Source: Thermus filiformis (lineage in GTDB: Bacteria; Deinococcota; Deinococci; Deinococcales; Thermaceae). Taken from it: a DNA stretch of 64,000 nt. Shown here piece by piece: positions 1 through 10,498 of the stretch. Location of the stretch: NCBI RefSeq assembly GCF_000771745.2, contig NZ_JPSL02000039.1, forward strand, positions 372,001-436,000, read 5' to 3'. The stretch's first letter is position 1; every line of letters begins with the position of its first letter. The position numbers were made by a program, and so were the translations under genes. Under the pieces are notes generated by a model, which was given only the letters and a program-made list of their open reading frames with translations, made no database searches and had not been told where the DNA came from.

Positions 1-1
1 G

Positions 2-544
2 GGGCTCTCCCTGGCCCTGAACGCCTACTACATCCTGGCCCCGGCGGAGGCCAGCTCCAACCTGGCCCGCTACGACGGCACCCTCTTCGGCGTGCGGAAG
101 GGAGGGGTGGAGGAGACCCGGGCCCTGTTCGGCCTCGAGGCCAAGCGGCGCATCCTGGTGGGCACCTTCGTCCTTTCCTCCGGGTACTACGAGGCCTTCT
201 ACGGCCGGGCCCAGGCTTTCCGCGCCCGGCTCAAGCGGGAGGCCTTGGCCCTCTTCTCCGACCTGGACGCCCTGGTCCTGCCCACCACCCCCACCCCCGC
301 CTTCCCCTTAGGGGCGATGAAGGACCCCCTGGCCATGTACCGGCAGGACCTCTACACCGTGGCCGCCAACCTCACCGGCCTGCCCGCCCTCTCCGTCCCC
401 GCGGGGTTTGAAGGGGGGCTTCCCGTAGGGGTCCAGCTCATGGGCCCGCCCCTCTCGGACGAGGCCCTCCTCCGGGTGGCCCTGGCCTTTGAGGAGGCCA
501 CGGACGGGGCCCACCTCCGCACCCCCTTGGGGGAGGCGTTTTGA
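2..544 (+). CDS. gatA: Glutamyl-tRNA(Gln)/aspartyl-tRNA(Asn) amidotransferase subunit A, C-terminal part
   Basis: This is the C-terminal ~180 residues of an amidase-signature protein; the 5' part lies outside the window. The stretch reading [20 protein letters not shown] just inside the edge is typical of GatA, which makes ammonia from glutamine and amidates mischarged Glu-tRNA(Gln) or Asp-tRNA(Asn) in the GatCAB complex. Further on, the [11 protein letters not shown] and [12 protein letters not shown] blocks are conserved amidase-family elements that line the active site. The catalytic Ser-Ser-Lys region is not visible. The gene ends in TGA directly followed by a copy of the two-hairpin intergenic repeat, which probably serves as its terminator. 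A stand-alone amidase is the only real alternative. Confidence 0.9.
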   Translation, partial: GLSLALNAYYILAPAEASSNLARYDGTLFGVRKGGVEETRALFGLEAKRRILVGTFVLSSGYYEAFYGRAQAFRARLKREALALFSDLDALVLPTTPTPAFPLGAMKDPLAMYRQDLYTVAANLTGLPALSVPAGFEGGLPVGVQLMGPPLSDEALLRVALAFEEATDGAHLRTPLGEAF

Positions 545-647
545 TACCACCCCAGCTTGGCTTGCGCCAAGCTGGGGGCCCCGGTAAAGCCTTTCCCCAG
601 CCTCCTGACGGAGCCGCGTATGCGAAGGAAACGGCAGAAAAGGGTAT
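545..647 (+). repeat. Two-hairpin intergenic repeat, full copy
   Basis: Directly after gatA lies a head hairpin (CCCCAGCTTGGC with its complement GCCAAGCTGGGG), a GCCCCGGTAAAGC linker, and a tail hairpin (CCTCCTGACGGAG) ending in TGCGAAGGAAACGGCAG and AAAAGGGTAT. The same order of modules recurs at about 21341-21473 and 24647-24749, and inverted at 26552-26697. No ORF uses it. It probably acts as a terminator or RNA-processing site. Confidence 0.8.
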
Positions 648-662
648 GAGGCCACTCCATCT

Positions 663-1406
663 ATGATCCGGTACACCTTGGCCACCCGCCTGGCCCGCCA
701 CCTCCGCGCCCTGGGGCGGCCTTTGCCCCCCAGGGCTTTGGGGGAAGCCCTCCGGCTCCAGGGGCCGGTGGAGCCGGTCCTCCTTCCCCTCCTGGACGGC
801 CGCTTCTGGCACCGGGAGGAGGTGGGGCTTTGGGAGTGGGTCTACCCTTTCCCCCCGGAGAAGGTGGTGGTCCTGGACCTGGAGACCACGGGCCTGGCCC
901 CCTCGGAGGCCGAGATCATAGAGGTGGGGCTCGTGGTCCTGGAGGGCGGGAAGAAGCGGACCCTAAGCCGTTTGGTCCGGCCCCACCGCCCCCCCTCGCC
1001 CTTCATCACCCGGCTCACCGGCCTTTCCTGGGAGGACCTCCGGGAGGCTCCGCCCCTGGAGGAGGTGATCCCGGAGGTGCACGAGGCCCTGCAAGGGGGC
1101 ACCCTGGTCCTCCACAACGCTTCCTTTGACCTCTCCTTCCTGGGGCCCGCCCTGAGGCGGGTGGGGCTTTCCTGGGAGGGGCCCGTGGTGGACACGGTGG
1201 TCTTGGCCCGCAGGGCCCTTCCGGGGGTGAGGCGGGTGGGGCTGGACAGCCTGGCGGAGGTCTTTGACCTCAGGCCGAAAGAGCGGCACCGCGCCCTGGG
1301 GGACGCCCTACTCACCCTGGAGGTGCTCCACGAGGTGTATTATATGCTCACCGCGGGTCGGCCCAGGCCCTTGAGCGCCCTGGGCAGGGGGGTGCAGCAG
1401 ATATGA
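663..1406 (+). CDS. DnaQ-like DEDDh 3'-5' exonuclease
   Basis: A 247-residue exonuclease of the DNA polymerase III epsilon superfamily. All DEDDh motifs are visible: Exo I DLETTG at about residue 72, Exo II HNASFD at about 151, and Exo III HRALGDA near 210, which carries the general-base His and last Asp. It would remove nucleotides from 3' ends of DNA or RNA with two metal ions. A ~60-residue N-terminal extension precedes the nuclease fold. The ORF starts at ATG a few bases after the repeat and overlaps the next gene by 4 nt (ATGA), so the two are co-translated. Thermus PolC carries its own exonuclease domain, so this may be an auxiliary proofreading or repair nuclease. Confidence 0.85.
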   Translation: MIRYTLATRLARHLRALGRPLPPRALGEALRLQGPVEPVLLPLLDGRFWHREEVGLWEWVYPFPPEKVVVLDLETTGLAPSEAEIIEVGLVVLEGGKKRTLSRLVRPHRPPSPFITRLTGLSWEDLREAPPLEEVIPEVHEALQGGTLVLHNASFDLSFLGPALRRVGLSWEGPVVDTVVLARRALPGVRRVGLDSLAEVFDLRPKERHRALGDALLTLEVLHEVYYMLTAGRPRPLSALGRGVQQI

Positions 1407-2464
1407 ACGCCAAGTATGTCCTGACCAGCCGTTGCCTTGACCGAGGGGCCCTCTCCCTCACCTACTCCTTGCGCCAGCACCTGACGGGCCTCGAGCGGGT
1501 CCGGTTCGTGGACGAGGAGGGGGAGGGGTACGAGGCCCGGGTGGACTGGACGGAGGGGGTGGTGGAGGGGCTCGGCCCCTACTTCGCCAAGAAGCGCCTC
1601 CAGCCCAACGAAACCCTCCTCCTCTCCTTCCAGGGGGAGGTGGTGCGGATCGAGGCCCTGAACCGGGGCCGCCCCCGCCGCGCTCCGGCTGCTGAGCCCC
1701 TCGAGGCCCCTTCCAAGGAGCCCCCCAAGGCCCCTCCCCTCGAGGAGCCGGCCAAGAAGGTGGTCCGGGTGACCCCTTACCCCCGGGAGGTCCTCTTCCC
1801 CCAGGGGGCGAGCCCCACCCCCCCGGCGGCCACGGAGGACCTGGCCCGGCTGGGCTTCCTCCTGACCGAGGGGGGGCCGCCCTGGGTCTACCAGGCCCAC
1901 CTGGGCCGGCGCACCCTCCTTCTGGCCCTCCTCCGCCACGGGGAGGAGGCGGACCTCACCCCTTGGCGGCGGCGGGGGGCCCTGGTGGCCACCCTGGCCC
2001 CCGAGTCCCTCAAGGAGGAGGTCCCGGGGCCGGTCCTGACCCCGGAGGGCCTAGGGCGGCTCCTCAGGCTCAAGGCCCGCTTCCCCGTGAGCGCCTTGGA
2101 CCTGGAGCTCCTCCTCAAGGAGGGGCGGCTGGACCTGGAGAGCGTGGAGGCCCTGGAGGACCGGCTGGCTCTGGAGCTCGCGGGCCGGGGGGCCTTCGCC
2201 TCCTTGCTCCTCCTCCTGGCCCGGCACCGGCTGGGGGAGGTCTTCCTCCTCTCCGACCTCGAGGCCGAGGCCCAGGAGGAGGGCCTCCTTCCGGAAACCG
2301 TCCGCCAGGGGGTGGAGACCCTGGCCCAGCCCCCCTTCGCCCTTTTGAAGCGCCTCTCCCCGGGGGAGTTCCTGCTCCAACAGGAGGTGGAGACCGCTTT
2401 GGACGAGCTTTCCGAGTTCGCCCAGGCCCTAAGGGCCCGGATCCGGCAGGTGCGCTCCCTATAA
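1403..2464 (+). CDS. Conserved hypothetical protein, coupled to the DnaQ-like exonuclease
   Basis: A 353-residue protein that I cannot name. The first ~90 residues form a compact beta-rich domain that reads like a small barrel (ending around LGPYFAKKRL and NETLLLSFQGE). A Pro/Ala/Glu-rich linker follows (about residues 95-145), then a ~200-residue, largely helical, Leu/Arg/Glu-rich C-terminal domain without obvious catalytic motifs. There is no signal peptide or membrane segment. Its start overlaps the exonuclease stop, so translational coupling is likely and a role in nucleic-acid handling is a reasonable but unproven inference. It ends in TAA just before tandem copies of the intergenic hairpin repeat, facing csaB. 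Confidence 0.7.
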   Translation: MNAKYVLTSRCLDRGALSLTYSLRQHLTGLERVRFVDEEGEGYEARVDWTEGVVEGLGPYFAKKRLQPNETLLLSFQGEVVRIEALNRGRPRRAPAAEPLEAPSKEPPKAPPLEEPAKKVVRVTPYPREVLFPQGASPTPPAATEDLARLGFLLTEGGPPWVYQAHLGRRTLLLALLRHGEEADLTPWRRRGALVATLAPESLKEEVPGPVLTPEGLGRLLRLKARFPVSALDLELLLKEGRLDLESVEALEDRLALELAGRGAFASLLLLLARHRLGEVFLLSDLEAEAQEEGLLPETVRQGVETLAQPPFALLKRLSPGEFLLQQEVETALDELSEFAQALRARIRQVRSL

Positions 2465-2465
2465 T

Positions 2466-2575
2466 CCCACCCCATCCTGGCGTACGCCAGGATGGGGGCC
2501 CCGGTGAACCACTCCATCCCAGCTTGCGCTGGGACGGGGGCGCCGGCAAGCTACCCCAGCTTGGCCTGCGCCCAC
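2466..2575. repeat. Tandem head hairpins of the intergenic repeat between convergent genes
   Basis: Three head modules in a row: CATCCTGGC/GCCAGGATG, then CATCCCAGC with GCTGGGACG, then CCCCAGCTTGG with a degenerate partner. Each is followed by a GCCCCGGT-like or GCGCCGGCAA linker, and the tail module is missing. The copy lies between the stops of two convergent genes, so it can act as a bidirectional terminator. Stem sequences differ between modules but pairing is kept. Confidence 0.7.
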
Positions 2576-2577
2576 CT

Positions 2578-3566
2578 TCAGGGCCTGGAGGAGCGGACCG
2601 CCACCCCCTCCAGCACCCGGTCAAAGCTCTTCCGGGCCCGCTCCTTCATCGCTTCTACCCGGCCCCAGTCCGGGGGGCGGCGGGAGAGGACGGCCATGGC
2701 CAGGTGGTAGGGGTCCCCGGGGAGGTCCTGGTAGTAGGCGTCCGCGTCCTTGGCGAAGCCCGCCACCTTGGGGTCGTAGGCGAGGCCGGCGAAGGGGGTG
2801 CCCGCGGCGGCGGCCAGGATCAGGCCGTGCAGGCGCATGGAGACCACGTACTCCGCCTGGGCTACCAGGTAGAGGACCCGGCGGGGGTCCGAGGTCTTCT
2901 CGGTGCGGAAGTAGCGGAAGAGGGTGTCAAACTCCTTGTCCTCCAGGAGGAGGTCGTCCAACCCCGGCTGCATCAGGAGGACCATGACCTCCTTCTTCTC
3001 GTAGGCCAGCCGCACCGCCAGCTTCTCCAGGGTCTTGACCCCCTCCCGGTAGGCCTCTCCGAAGCGGGGGATGAGGAGGACCCAGTCCTTCTCCTTGGGC
3101 ACCGGGGGCGGCGCGAGGAGGAGGGCGGGGTCGGCCCCCAGCTCGGCGGACAGGCCCAGGCTGCGCGCGTACTCCACCGAGGCCTGGTCCCGGAGGATCA
3201 GAGGGACGCCCCGGAGGACCTGCCTCACCCGGCCCTCCCCCCAGGCGGAGAGGGGGCCCAGGGACTGGTTGAAGACCACAACCTTGCGGCGGTAGAACCG
3301 GGCGAGCCGGACCAGGCCCAGGTAGTACTCCAGGGAGAGGGCGGAGGTCTTGTCCTGGAGGAGCCCGCCCCCGCCCAGAAGCCAGAGGGGGGCCTTCAGG
3401 AGGGCGAAGGGGTTCAGGCGGTGGACGGCCCGGACGTGGTGCTGCTCCTGGGTGAGCCGGGGGTTTCCGGAGAGGACCACCCCCTCGAGGCCCCGCGCCC
3501 TAAGCTCCTGGAGGATGGCCTCCAAAATGGCCTCGTCCCCCGCGTTCTTAAACCCGTAGTACCCCG

Positions 3567-3582
<16 letters not shown>
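2578..3582 (-). CDS. csaB: Polysaccharide pyruvyl transferase CsaB
   Basis: A 334-residue protein starting MVVGVAGYYGFKNAGDEAIL, the classic N-terminus of CsaB-type pyruvyl transferases (GT-B-like fold), with later RLHGLILAAAAGTPFAGLAYDPK and a D-rich C-terminus. CsaB transfers pyruvate from PEP to secondary cell-wall polysaccharide, creating the ligand bound by SLH domains of S-layer proteins. In Thermus it is known to be needed for S-layer attachment. I chose ATG 3582, where homology begins; the longer open frame upstream is antisense to nothing real and overlaps the DUF5693 gene. That choice gives a 16-nt overlap with the upstream gene and argues for co-expression. Confidence 0.92.
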
Positions 3583-5899
<2,317 letters not shown>

Positions 5900-5912
5900 C
5901 TACGCGCCGGCC

Positions 5913-7046
5913 TCAGCGGGCGGCCACCCTCTCCCGAGAAAGGGCGTGGCCGATGGCCTGTTCCGTCTCGGGGTCAAAGGCGTGGAGGCGCTCCGTGTCC
6001 ACCAGGAGCTCCACCTTCTCCCCCGGGCGAACGGGGGCGTGGCCGTCCACCTTGGCGGTGAGGAGGGTGCCGTCCACAGAGACGTGGATCTCCGTCTCGG
6101 CCCCCAAAGGCTCCACCACCTCCACCTCGCCCCGGACCACGTTCTCGCCCTCCGGGATGACCGTCCAGCCCTTGAGCCCGATGTGCTCGGGGCGGACCCC
6201 CATCCAGACCTCCTTGCCCGCGTAGGGCCTCAGGGCCTGGGCCAAAACTGCGTTCGTCCGGATGCGGAAGGCGGGGTGGGCCAAGTAGAGGGCCTCCCCC
6301 TGGGCCTCCACCCGGGCCTTGATGAAGTTCATGGCGGGGCTTCCGATGAAGCCGGCCACGAAGCGGTTGGCGGGGAAGTCGTAGAGGTTGAGGGGCGTGT
6401 CCACCTGCTGGACCTCCCCGTCCTTCATCACCACGATGCGGTGGCCCAGGGTCATGGCCTCCACCTGGTCGTGGGTGACGTAAATGGTGGTGACGCCCAA
6501 GCGCCTTTGCAGCTTGGCGATCTCGGCCCGCATCTCCACCCGGAGCTTGGCGTCCAGGTTGGAAAGGGGCTCGTCCATCAGGAAGACCTGGGGCTCCCGG
6601 ACGATGGCCCTCCCCATGGCCACCCGCTGCCGCTGGCCGCCGGAGAGCTCCCGGGGCTTGCGGTTCAGGAGGTGCTCAATCTTGAGGATGCGGGCTGCCT
6701 CCTTGACCCGCCGGTCAATCTCCTCCCGGGGCACCCGGCGCAGGCGCAGGCCGAAGGCCATGTTCTCGTAGACGTTCATGTGGGGGTAGAGGGCGTAGTT
6801 CTGGAAGACCATGGCGATGTCCCGGTCCTTGGGGGGGACGTCGTTCACCAGGCGGTCGCCGATGAAGATCTTCCCCTCCGAGATCTCCTCCAGCCCGGCG
6901 ATCATGCGCAGGGTGGTGGTCTTGCCGCAGCCCGAGGGCCCCACGAAGACCACGAACTCCCCGTCCTCCGTCTCCAGGTTGAAGTCCTTGACCGCCACCA
7001 CCTTGCCGAAGCGCTTCCAAACGTGCTCGAGGCGAACCTTGGCCAT
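5913..7046 (-). CDS. Sugar ABC transporter ATP-binding protein (UgpC/MsmX/MalK type)
   Basis: A 377-residue ABC ATPase with Walker A GPSGCGKTT near residue 37, signature LSGGQRQRVAMGRA, Walker B VFLMDEPLSNLDAK and switch His in THDQVEA. The ~130-residue C-terminal extension has the MOP/OB-like fold of MalK-type subunits (GSPAMNF, MGVRPEHI). Such ATPases often energise several carbohydrate importers encoded elsewhere, and no permease or binding-protein gene lies beside it here, which fits a shared MsmX/UgpC-like ATPase. A strong ribosome site (TAGGAGGT) precedes the ATG. An IS200/IS605-like relic lies upstream. The exact substrate cannot be read from the sequence. Confidence 0.9.
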   Translation of the reverse strand: MAKVRLEHVWKRFGKVVAVKDFNLETEDGEFVVFVGPSGCGKTTTLRMIAGLEEISEGKIFIGDRLVNDVPPKDRDIAMVFQNYALYPHMNVYENMAFGLRLRRVPREEIDRRVKEAARILKIEHLLNRKPRELSGGQRQRVAMGRAIVREPQVFLMDEPLSNLDAKLRVEMRAEIAKLQRRLGVTTIYVTHDQVEAMTLGHRIVVMKDGEVQQVDTPLNLYDFPANRFVAGFIGSPAMNFIKARVEAQGEALYLAHPAFRIRTNAVLAQALRPYAGKEVWMGVRPEHIGLKGWTVIPEGENVVRGEVEVVEPLGAETEIHVSVDGTLLTAKVDGHAPVRPGEKVELLVDTERLHAFDPETEQAIGHALSRERVAAR

Positions 7047-7103
7047 CCTTACCTCCTACACCCCACGCTTTGAGCGCCTTCGCCCATCGGGGGTTGCCCC
7101 CAT

Positions 7104-7330
7104 TGTGACGACTCCCCGTTCTCAAGAACAGGGCTTCTCGGGTTCCACGGAGCGGCCTTTGCCATCTCCATACCCGAAGGCTCCGTCCGAGCCCCGGCCA
7201 GGATGTCGCGACGGCACACCGGGCGATCCTGGCGTGTGTGCTTGGGGTTTAGCCCCATGGCCCACCTGCCAGCCTCTGCCGCTTTGCAGGTGAGGGTGGC
7301 CTGCTCTCCAGCCACGCACACATGGTACCA
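7104..7330 (-). mobile_element. Probable IS200/IS605-type tnpB 3'-end relic with omegaRNA-like hairpin
   Basis: This non-coding interval between the ABC ATPase and mscL, read on the minus strand, contains CGGACGGAGCCTTCGGG, then GAACCCGAGAAGCC, then a hairpin (7114-7133, arms AGAACGGGG and CCCTGTTCT) and GTCGTCAC. An Arg/Pro-rich tnpB-like C-terminal reading frame followed by a C/G-rich hairpin and GTCAC is how the right end, and omegaRNA scaffold, of IS200/IS605 elements usually looks. The tnpB body and tnpA are absent. This is recognition by eye, and a free-standing structured RNA is the main alternative. Confidence 0.5.
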
Positions 7331-7375
7331 CAGAATGAACGTTCGCAATACTGTGTGCTCCTAAGGAGGTGAAGG

Positions 7376-7756
7376 ATGCTCAAAGGATTTCGGGACTTTA
7401 TCATGCGCGGCAACGTGGTGGACCTGGCGGTGGCGGTGATCATCGGCGGGGCCTTCGGCCAGGTGGTGGGCTCCTTGGTGTCGGACGTGCTCACCCCCCT
7501 GATCGGGGCTTTGGGGGGTGCCCCCGACTTCTCCGCCTGGAAGCTGGGGCCCGTGGCCCTGGGGAAGTTCGTGAACGCGGTGGTCAACTTCCTGGTGGTG
7601 GCGGCGGCCGTCTACTTCCTGGTGGTCGTCCCCATGAACGAGGTCCAGAAGCGGCTCCGCAAGGAGGCCCAGGAGGCCCCCCCGGCCCCTCCTGAGCCCC
7701 CCGAGGAGGTCAAGCTCCTCAGGGAGATCCTGGAGACCCTAAAGTCCAAGCCTTAA
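7376..7756 (+). CDS. mscL: Large-conductance mechanosensitive channel MscL
   Basis: A 126-residue channel subunit. It begins MLKGFRDFIMRGNVVDLAVA, the amphipathic N-terminal helix plus the start of TM1, with the pore-lining IIGGAFGQVVGSLVSDVLTP; TM2 follows at about residues 70-90 (AVVNFLVVAAAVYFLVVVP), then a charged cytoplasmic helix. MscL opens under membrane tension in osmotic downshock, releasing solutes. Start ATG 7376 is fixed by a strong AAGGAGG seven bases upstream. The 3' end overlaps the convergent oxyR gene by 38 bp, so the two transcripts run into each other. Confidence 0.96.
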   Translation: MLKGFRDFIMRGNVVDLAVAVIIGGAFGQVVGSLVSDVLTPLIGALGGAPDFSAWKLGPVALGKFVNAVVNFLVVAAAVYFLVVVPMNEVQKRLRKEAQEAPPAPPEPPEEVKLLREILETLKSKP

Positions 7757-8618
7757 GCAGCTGGGCAAGCCGGGAGGAGAGAAAGCGCTTGGCGCTTCCC
7801 TCCCGTTCCACCAGGTAGACCGTCCGGCTGGGGGCGGGGGGGAGGAAGGGGCGCAGATGGCGTTTTGCCTCCTCGGGCAGGGCCTGGGCGGCCATCTGAG
7901 GAAGAAAGGTCAGCCCCCCCACACCGTCCACCAGCCGGACCAGGGTGTCCAGATGCCCCCCCTGGAAGGCGTAGGGGCGGGTATCCATCAGCTCGGGCTG
8001 GCATACGCTGAGCACCTGCTCCCGGAAGCAGTGCCCCTCCGCTAGCACCCAGGCCTCGCTGGCCCGGACCTCGAGGGGAGCGATGGCCTCCTTGGCGTAA
8101 AGGGGGTGCTGGGGGGAGATGTAGAGGTAGAAGGGCTCCTGGAAGAGGGGGACGAGGGAAAGACCCTGCTCCTCCTCCCAGGAGGCGATCAGCCCCGCGT
8201 CCAGCCGGCCTTCCTGGAGGCCTTTCAGGATCTCCGGGGTGAGGAGCTCCACGGCCTCGAGGCGCACCCCGGGGAAGAGGTGGGAAAAAGCCGGTAGGAG
8301 CCGGGGCAGGAGGTAGGGGCCGACGGTGGGGATGACCCCCAGCCGGAAGGGACCCTGGTAGCCCTCGCCCTGCACCAGGGCCTTCATCTCCTCCACCAGG
8401 GCGAGGACGCGTCGGGCGTGGGCGATGACCGCCTCGCCCACCTCTGTGGGCTTCAGGGGGCGGCTTTTGCGGTCAAAGAGCACCGCACCGAGCTCCCGTT
8501 CCAGCTTGGCGATCTGGAGGCTCAGGGCGGGCTGGGAGAGGTAGACCGCCTCCGCCGCCCGGGTGAAGTTCCGGTGCTCGTCCAGGGCCACCAGGCAGCG
8601 CAACTGGTCCAAAGTCAT
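7719..8618 (-). CDS. oxyR: LysR-family peroxide regulator OxyR
   Basis: A 299-residue LysR regulator: winged HTH at residues 1-65 (FTRAAEAVYLSQPALSLQIAKLERELG), linker helix, then the periplasmic-binding-like domain from about 90. The motif GHCFREQVLSVC has Cys197 and Cys206, nine residues apart, the same spacing as the redox pair Cys199/Cys208 of E. coli OxyR, so peroxide sensing by disulfide formation is likely. It is divergent from a manganese catalase, its expected target, across an AT-rich 107-bp region. The 3' end overlaps mscL. A TATAAA hexamer ends 8 nt before the ATG, suggesting a leaderless or nearly leaderless message. Confidence 0.9.
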   Translation of the reverse strand: MTLDQLRCLVALDEHRNFTRAAEAVYLSQPALSLQIAKLERELGAVLFDRKSRPLKPTEVGEAVIAHARRVLALVEEMKALVQGEGYQGPFRLGVIPTVGPYLLPRLLPAFSHLFPGVRLEAVELLTPEILKGLQEGRLDAGLIASWEEEQGLSLVPLFQEPFYLYISPQHPLYAKEAIAPLEVRASEAWVLAEGHCFREQVLSVCQPELMDTRPYAFQGGHLDTLVRLVDGVGGLTFLPQMAAQALPEEAKRHLRPFLPPAPSRTVYLVEREGSAKRFLSSRLAQLLKAWTLGSPGSP

Positions 8619-8660
8619 AAATCTAGTTTATAGCAGAAACATGATAATCTATTGGACAAA
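8617..8660. promoter_or_regulatory. Divergent oxyR / Mn-catalase control region
   Basis: An AT-rich island in very GC-rich DNA. It holds an inverted repeat ATAAA-TCTAG-TTTAT at 8617-8631 and a wider ATAG (8630-8633) to CTAT (8649-8652) arrangement, half-sites of the kind OxyR/LysR proteins use. TATAAA (minus strand, 8627-8632) is a good -10 for oxyR, and TTGGAC at 8652-8657 is a candidate -35 for the catalase gene. The exact contacts are inferred. Confidence 0.55.
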
Positions 8661-8725
8661 TAAATCTGCCCCGCTCTACCCTAAGGACGCTCCCCGGGAG
8701 GACCGGGGGGCGGAAGGAGGGAAGG

Positions 8726-9619
8726 ATGTTTCTGAGGATAGACCGGTTGCAGATCGAGTTGCCCATGCCGAAGGAGCAGGACCCCAACGCCGCCGCTGCG
8801 GTTCAGGCCCTTCTGGGGGGGCGGTTCGGGGAGATGTCCACCCTGATGAACTACATGTACCAGTCCTTCAACTTCCGGGGGAAGAAGGCCCTGAAGCCCT
8901 ATTACGACCTGATCGCCAACATTGCCACCGAGGAGCTGGGGCACATTGAGCTCGTCTCCGCCACCATCAACGCCCTCCTCTGGCAGGAGCGGAAAGAGGT
9001 GGACCCGGTTTCCGCTCCCCTCGGCTTCGCTAAGGACGTCCGGAACACCGCCCACTGGATCGCGGGGGGTGGCAACACCCTGGTGATGGGGTCCATGGGG
9101 GAGCCCTGGAACGGGGAGTACGTCTTCACCAGCGGTAACCTCATCCTGGACCTCCTGCACAACTTCTTCCTCGAGGTGGCCGCCCGGACCCACAAGCTCC
9201 GGGTCTACGAGATGACCCAGAACCCCGTGGCCCGGGAGATGATCGGCTACCTCCTGGTCCGGGGCGGGGTGCACGCCGCGGCCTACGGAAAGGCCCTGGA
9301 GACCCTCACGGGGGTGGAGGTGAACAAGATGCTGCCCATCCCCAACATCCCCAACGAGAAGATCCCCGAGGCGAAGAAGTACATGGACCTGGGCTACCAC
9401 CGCAACCTCTACCGCTTCAGCCTGGAGGACTACCAGGACCTGGGCCTGATCTGGCGGGGCGCCTCCCCGGAGGACGGGACGGAGGTCCAGGTGGTGGACG
9501 GCCCGCCCACCGGCGGCCCTGTCCTGGAGGGTGAGCACGACGCTGCTGCCTTCGCCCCCGACTTCGCGGTGGAGGAGCTCCTGGAGATCGCCAAGAAGCT
9601 CTACGACAAGGCGAAGTAA
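8726..9619 (+). CDS. Manganese catalase (non-heme)
   Basis: A 297-residue dimanganese catalase that disproportionates hydrogen peroxide. Metal ligands are visible in the four-helix bundle: Glu36, Glu70 and His73 (ATEELGHIELV), Glu150 and His183 (RGGVHAAAYG). Numbering and spacing match those of the crystallographically known Thermus enzyme within five residues. The C-terminal tail (DGTEVQVVDGPPTGG) matches the subunit-wrapping arm of this family. An AAGGAGGGAAGG ribosome site precedes the ATG. It is divergent from oxyR and followed by a strong hairpin terminator, so it is probably a monocistronic, peroxide-inducible gene. Confidence 0.96.
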   Translation: MFLRIDRLQIELPMPKEQDPNAAAAVQALLGGRFGEMSTLMNYMYQSFNFRGKKALKPYYDLIANIATEELGHIELVSATINALLWQERKEVDPVSAPLGFAKDVRNTAHWIAGGGNTLVMGSMGEPWNGEYVFTSGNLILDLLHNFFLEVAARTHKLRVYEMTQNPVAREMIGYLLVRGGVHAAAYGKALETLTGVEVNKMLPIPNIPNEKIPEAKKYMDLGYHRNLYRFSLEDYQDLGLIWRGASPEDGTEVQVVDGPPTGGPVLEGEHDAAAFAPDFAVEELLEIAKKLYDKAK

Positions 9620-9637
9620 CGCCTAAGCCCGAAGGAG

Positions 9638-9670
9638 CCCCCACCCTGGCGGAAGACAGGGTGGGGGTTC
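9638..9670 (+). terminator. Hairpin terminator after Mn catalase
   Basis: Perfect 10-bp arms CCCCCACCCT (9638-9647) and AGGGTGGGGG (9658-9667) with a ten-base loop, followed by TTCT. The short T-run is usual for Thermus terminators. Confidence 0.75.
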
Positions 9671-9685
9671 TGGTACCCTAAGGCC

Positions 9686-10498
9686 GTGAAGGGGCTGGAC
9701 CTTTGGCTCGAGGAGGACCTGGGGCACGGGGACCTGACCAGCCTCCTCCTCATCCCCGAGGACCAGGTGGGGCGGGGGGTGGTCCTGGCCAAGGAGGAGG
9801 GGGTCCTGGCGGGGCTGGAGGTGGCCCGGGCGGTCTTCGCCCGGGTGGACGGGCGCATCGCCTTCACCCCGCTCTTGCGGGACGGGGACGCCCTGCGGCC
9901 GGGCCTCGAGGTGGCCCGCCTGGAGGGTCCTTTGCGGGGGATCCTGGCGGGGGAGCGGCTCGCCCTCAACCTCCTCCAGCGGCTTTCCGGCATCGCCACC
10001 CTGACCCGCCGGTACGTGGAGGCGGTGCGGGGCACCCGGGCCGTCATCCTGGACACCCGCAAGACCACCCCGGGCCTCCGGGCCCTGGAGAAGTACGCCG
10101 TCCGGGTAGGGGGTGGGCGGAACCACCGCTACGGCCTCTTTGACGGCATTCTCATCAAGGACAACCACATCCGGGCGGTGGGGGGGGTGAAGGAGGCGGT
10201 GCGCCGGGCCCGGGCCGGGGCCCCCCACCACCTGCGGGTGGAGGTGGAGGTCACCACCTTGGAGGAGCTGGAGGAGGCCTTGGAGGCGGGGGCGGACCTG
10301 GTGCTCCTGGACAACATGGACCTGGAGACCCTAAGGGAGGCGGTGCGCCGGGCCCGGGGCCGGGCGCTTCTGGAGGCGAGCGGGGGGATGAGCCTGGAGC
10401 GGGTGCGGGCGGTGGCCGAAACGGGGGTGGACTTCATCTCCGTGGGGGCCCTGACCCACTCCGCCCGGGCGCTGGACCTGAGCCTCGAGCTAGAATGA
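9686..10498 (+). CDS. nadC: Nicotinate-nucleotide pyrophosphorylase (quinolinate phosphoribosyltransferase)
   Basis: A 270-residue NadC that converts quinolinate and PRPP to nicotinate mononucleotide, CO2 and PPi. Visible motifs include DLGHGDLTS, the active-site [15 protein letters not shown] block, [21 protein letters not shown] with its catalytic Lys, and the barrel segment [14 protein letters not shown]. The start is GTG 9686. It overlaps nadA by 4 nt (ATGA), so nadC, nadA and nadB form one translationally coupled operon for de novo NAD synthesis from aspartate. The order C-A-B is unusual compared with the common B-A-C or A-B-C layouts. Confidence 0.96.
   Translation: MKGLDLWLEEDLGHGDLTSLLLIPEDQVGRGVVLAKEEGVLAGLEVARAVFARVDGRIAFTPLLRDGDALRPGLEVARLEGPLRGILAGERLALNLLQRLSGIATLTRRYVEAVRGTRAVILDTRKTTPGLRALEKYAVRVGGGRNHRYGLFDGILIKDNHIRAVGGVKEAVRRARAGAPHHLRVEVEVTTLEELEEALEAGADLVLLDNMDLETLREAVRRARGRALLEASGGMSLERVRAVAETGVDFISVGALTHSARALDLSLELE

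Noticed and set aside
7049-7348. A 99-codon minus-strand frame between the ABC ATPase and mscL
   Set aside because: Composition and position fit the non-coding end of a tnpB element rather than a small gene; no ribosome site or domain.
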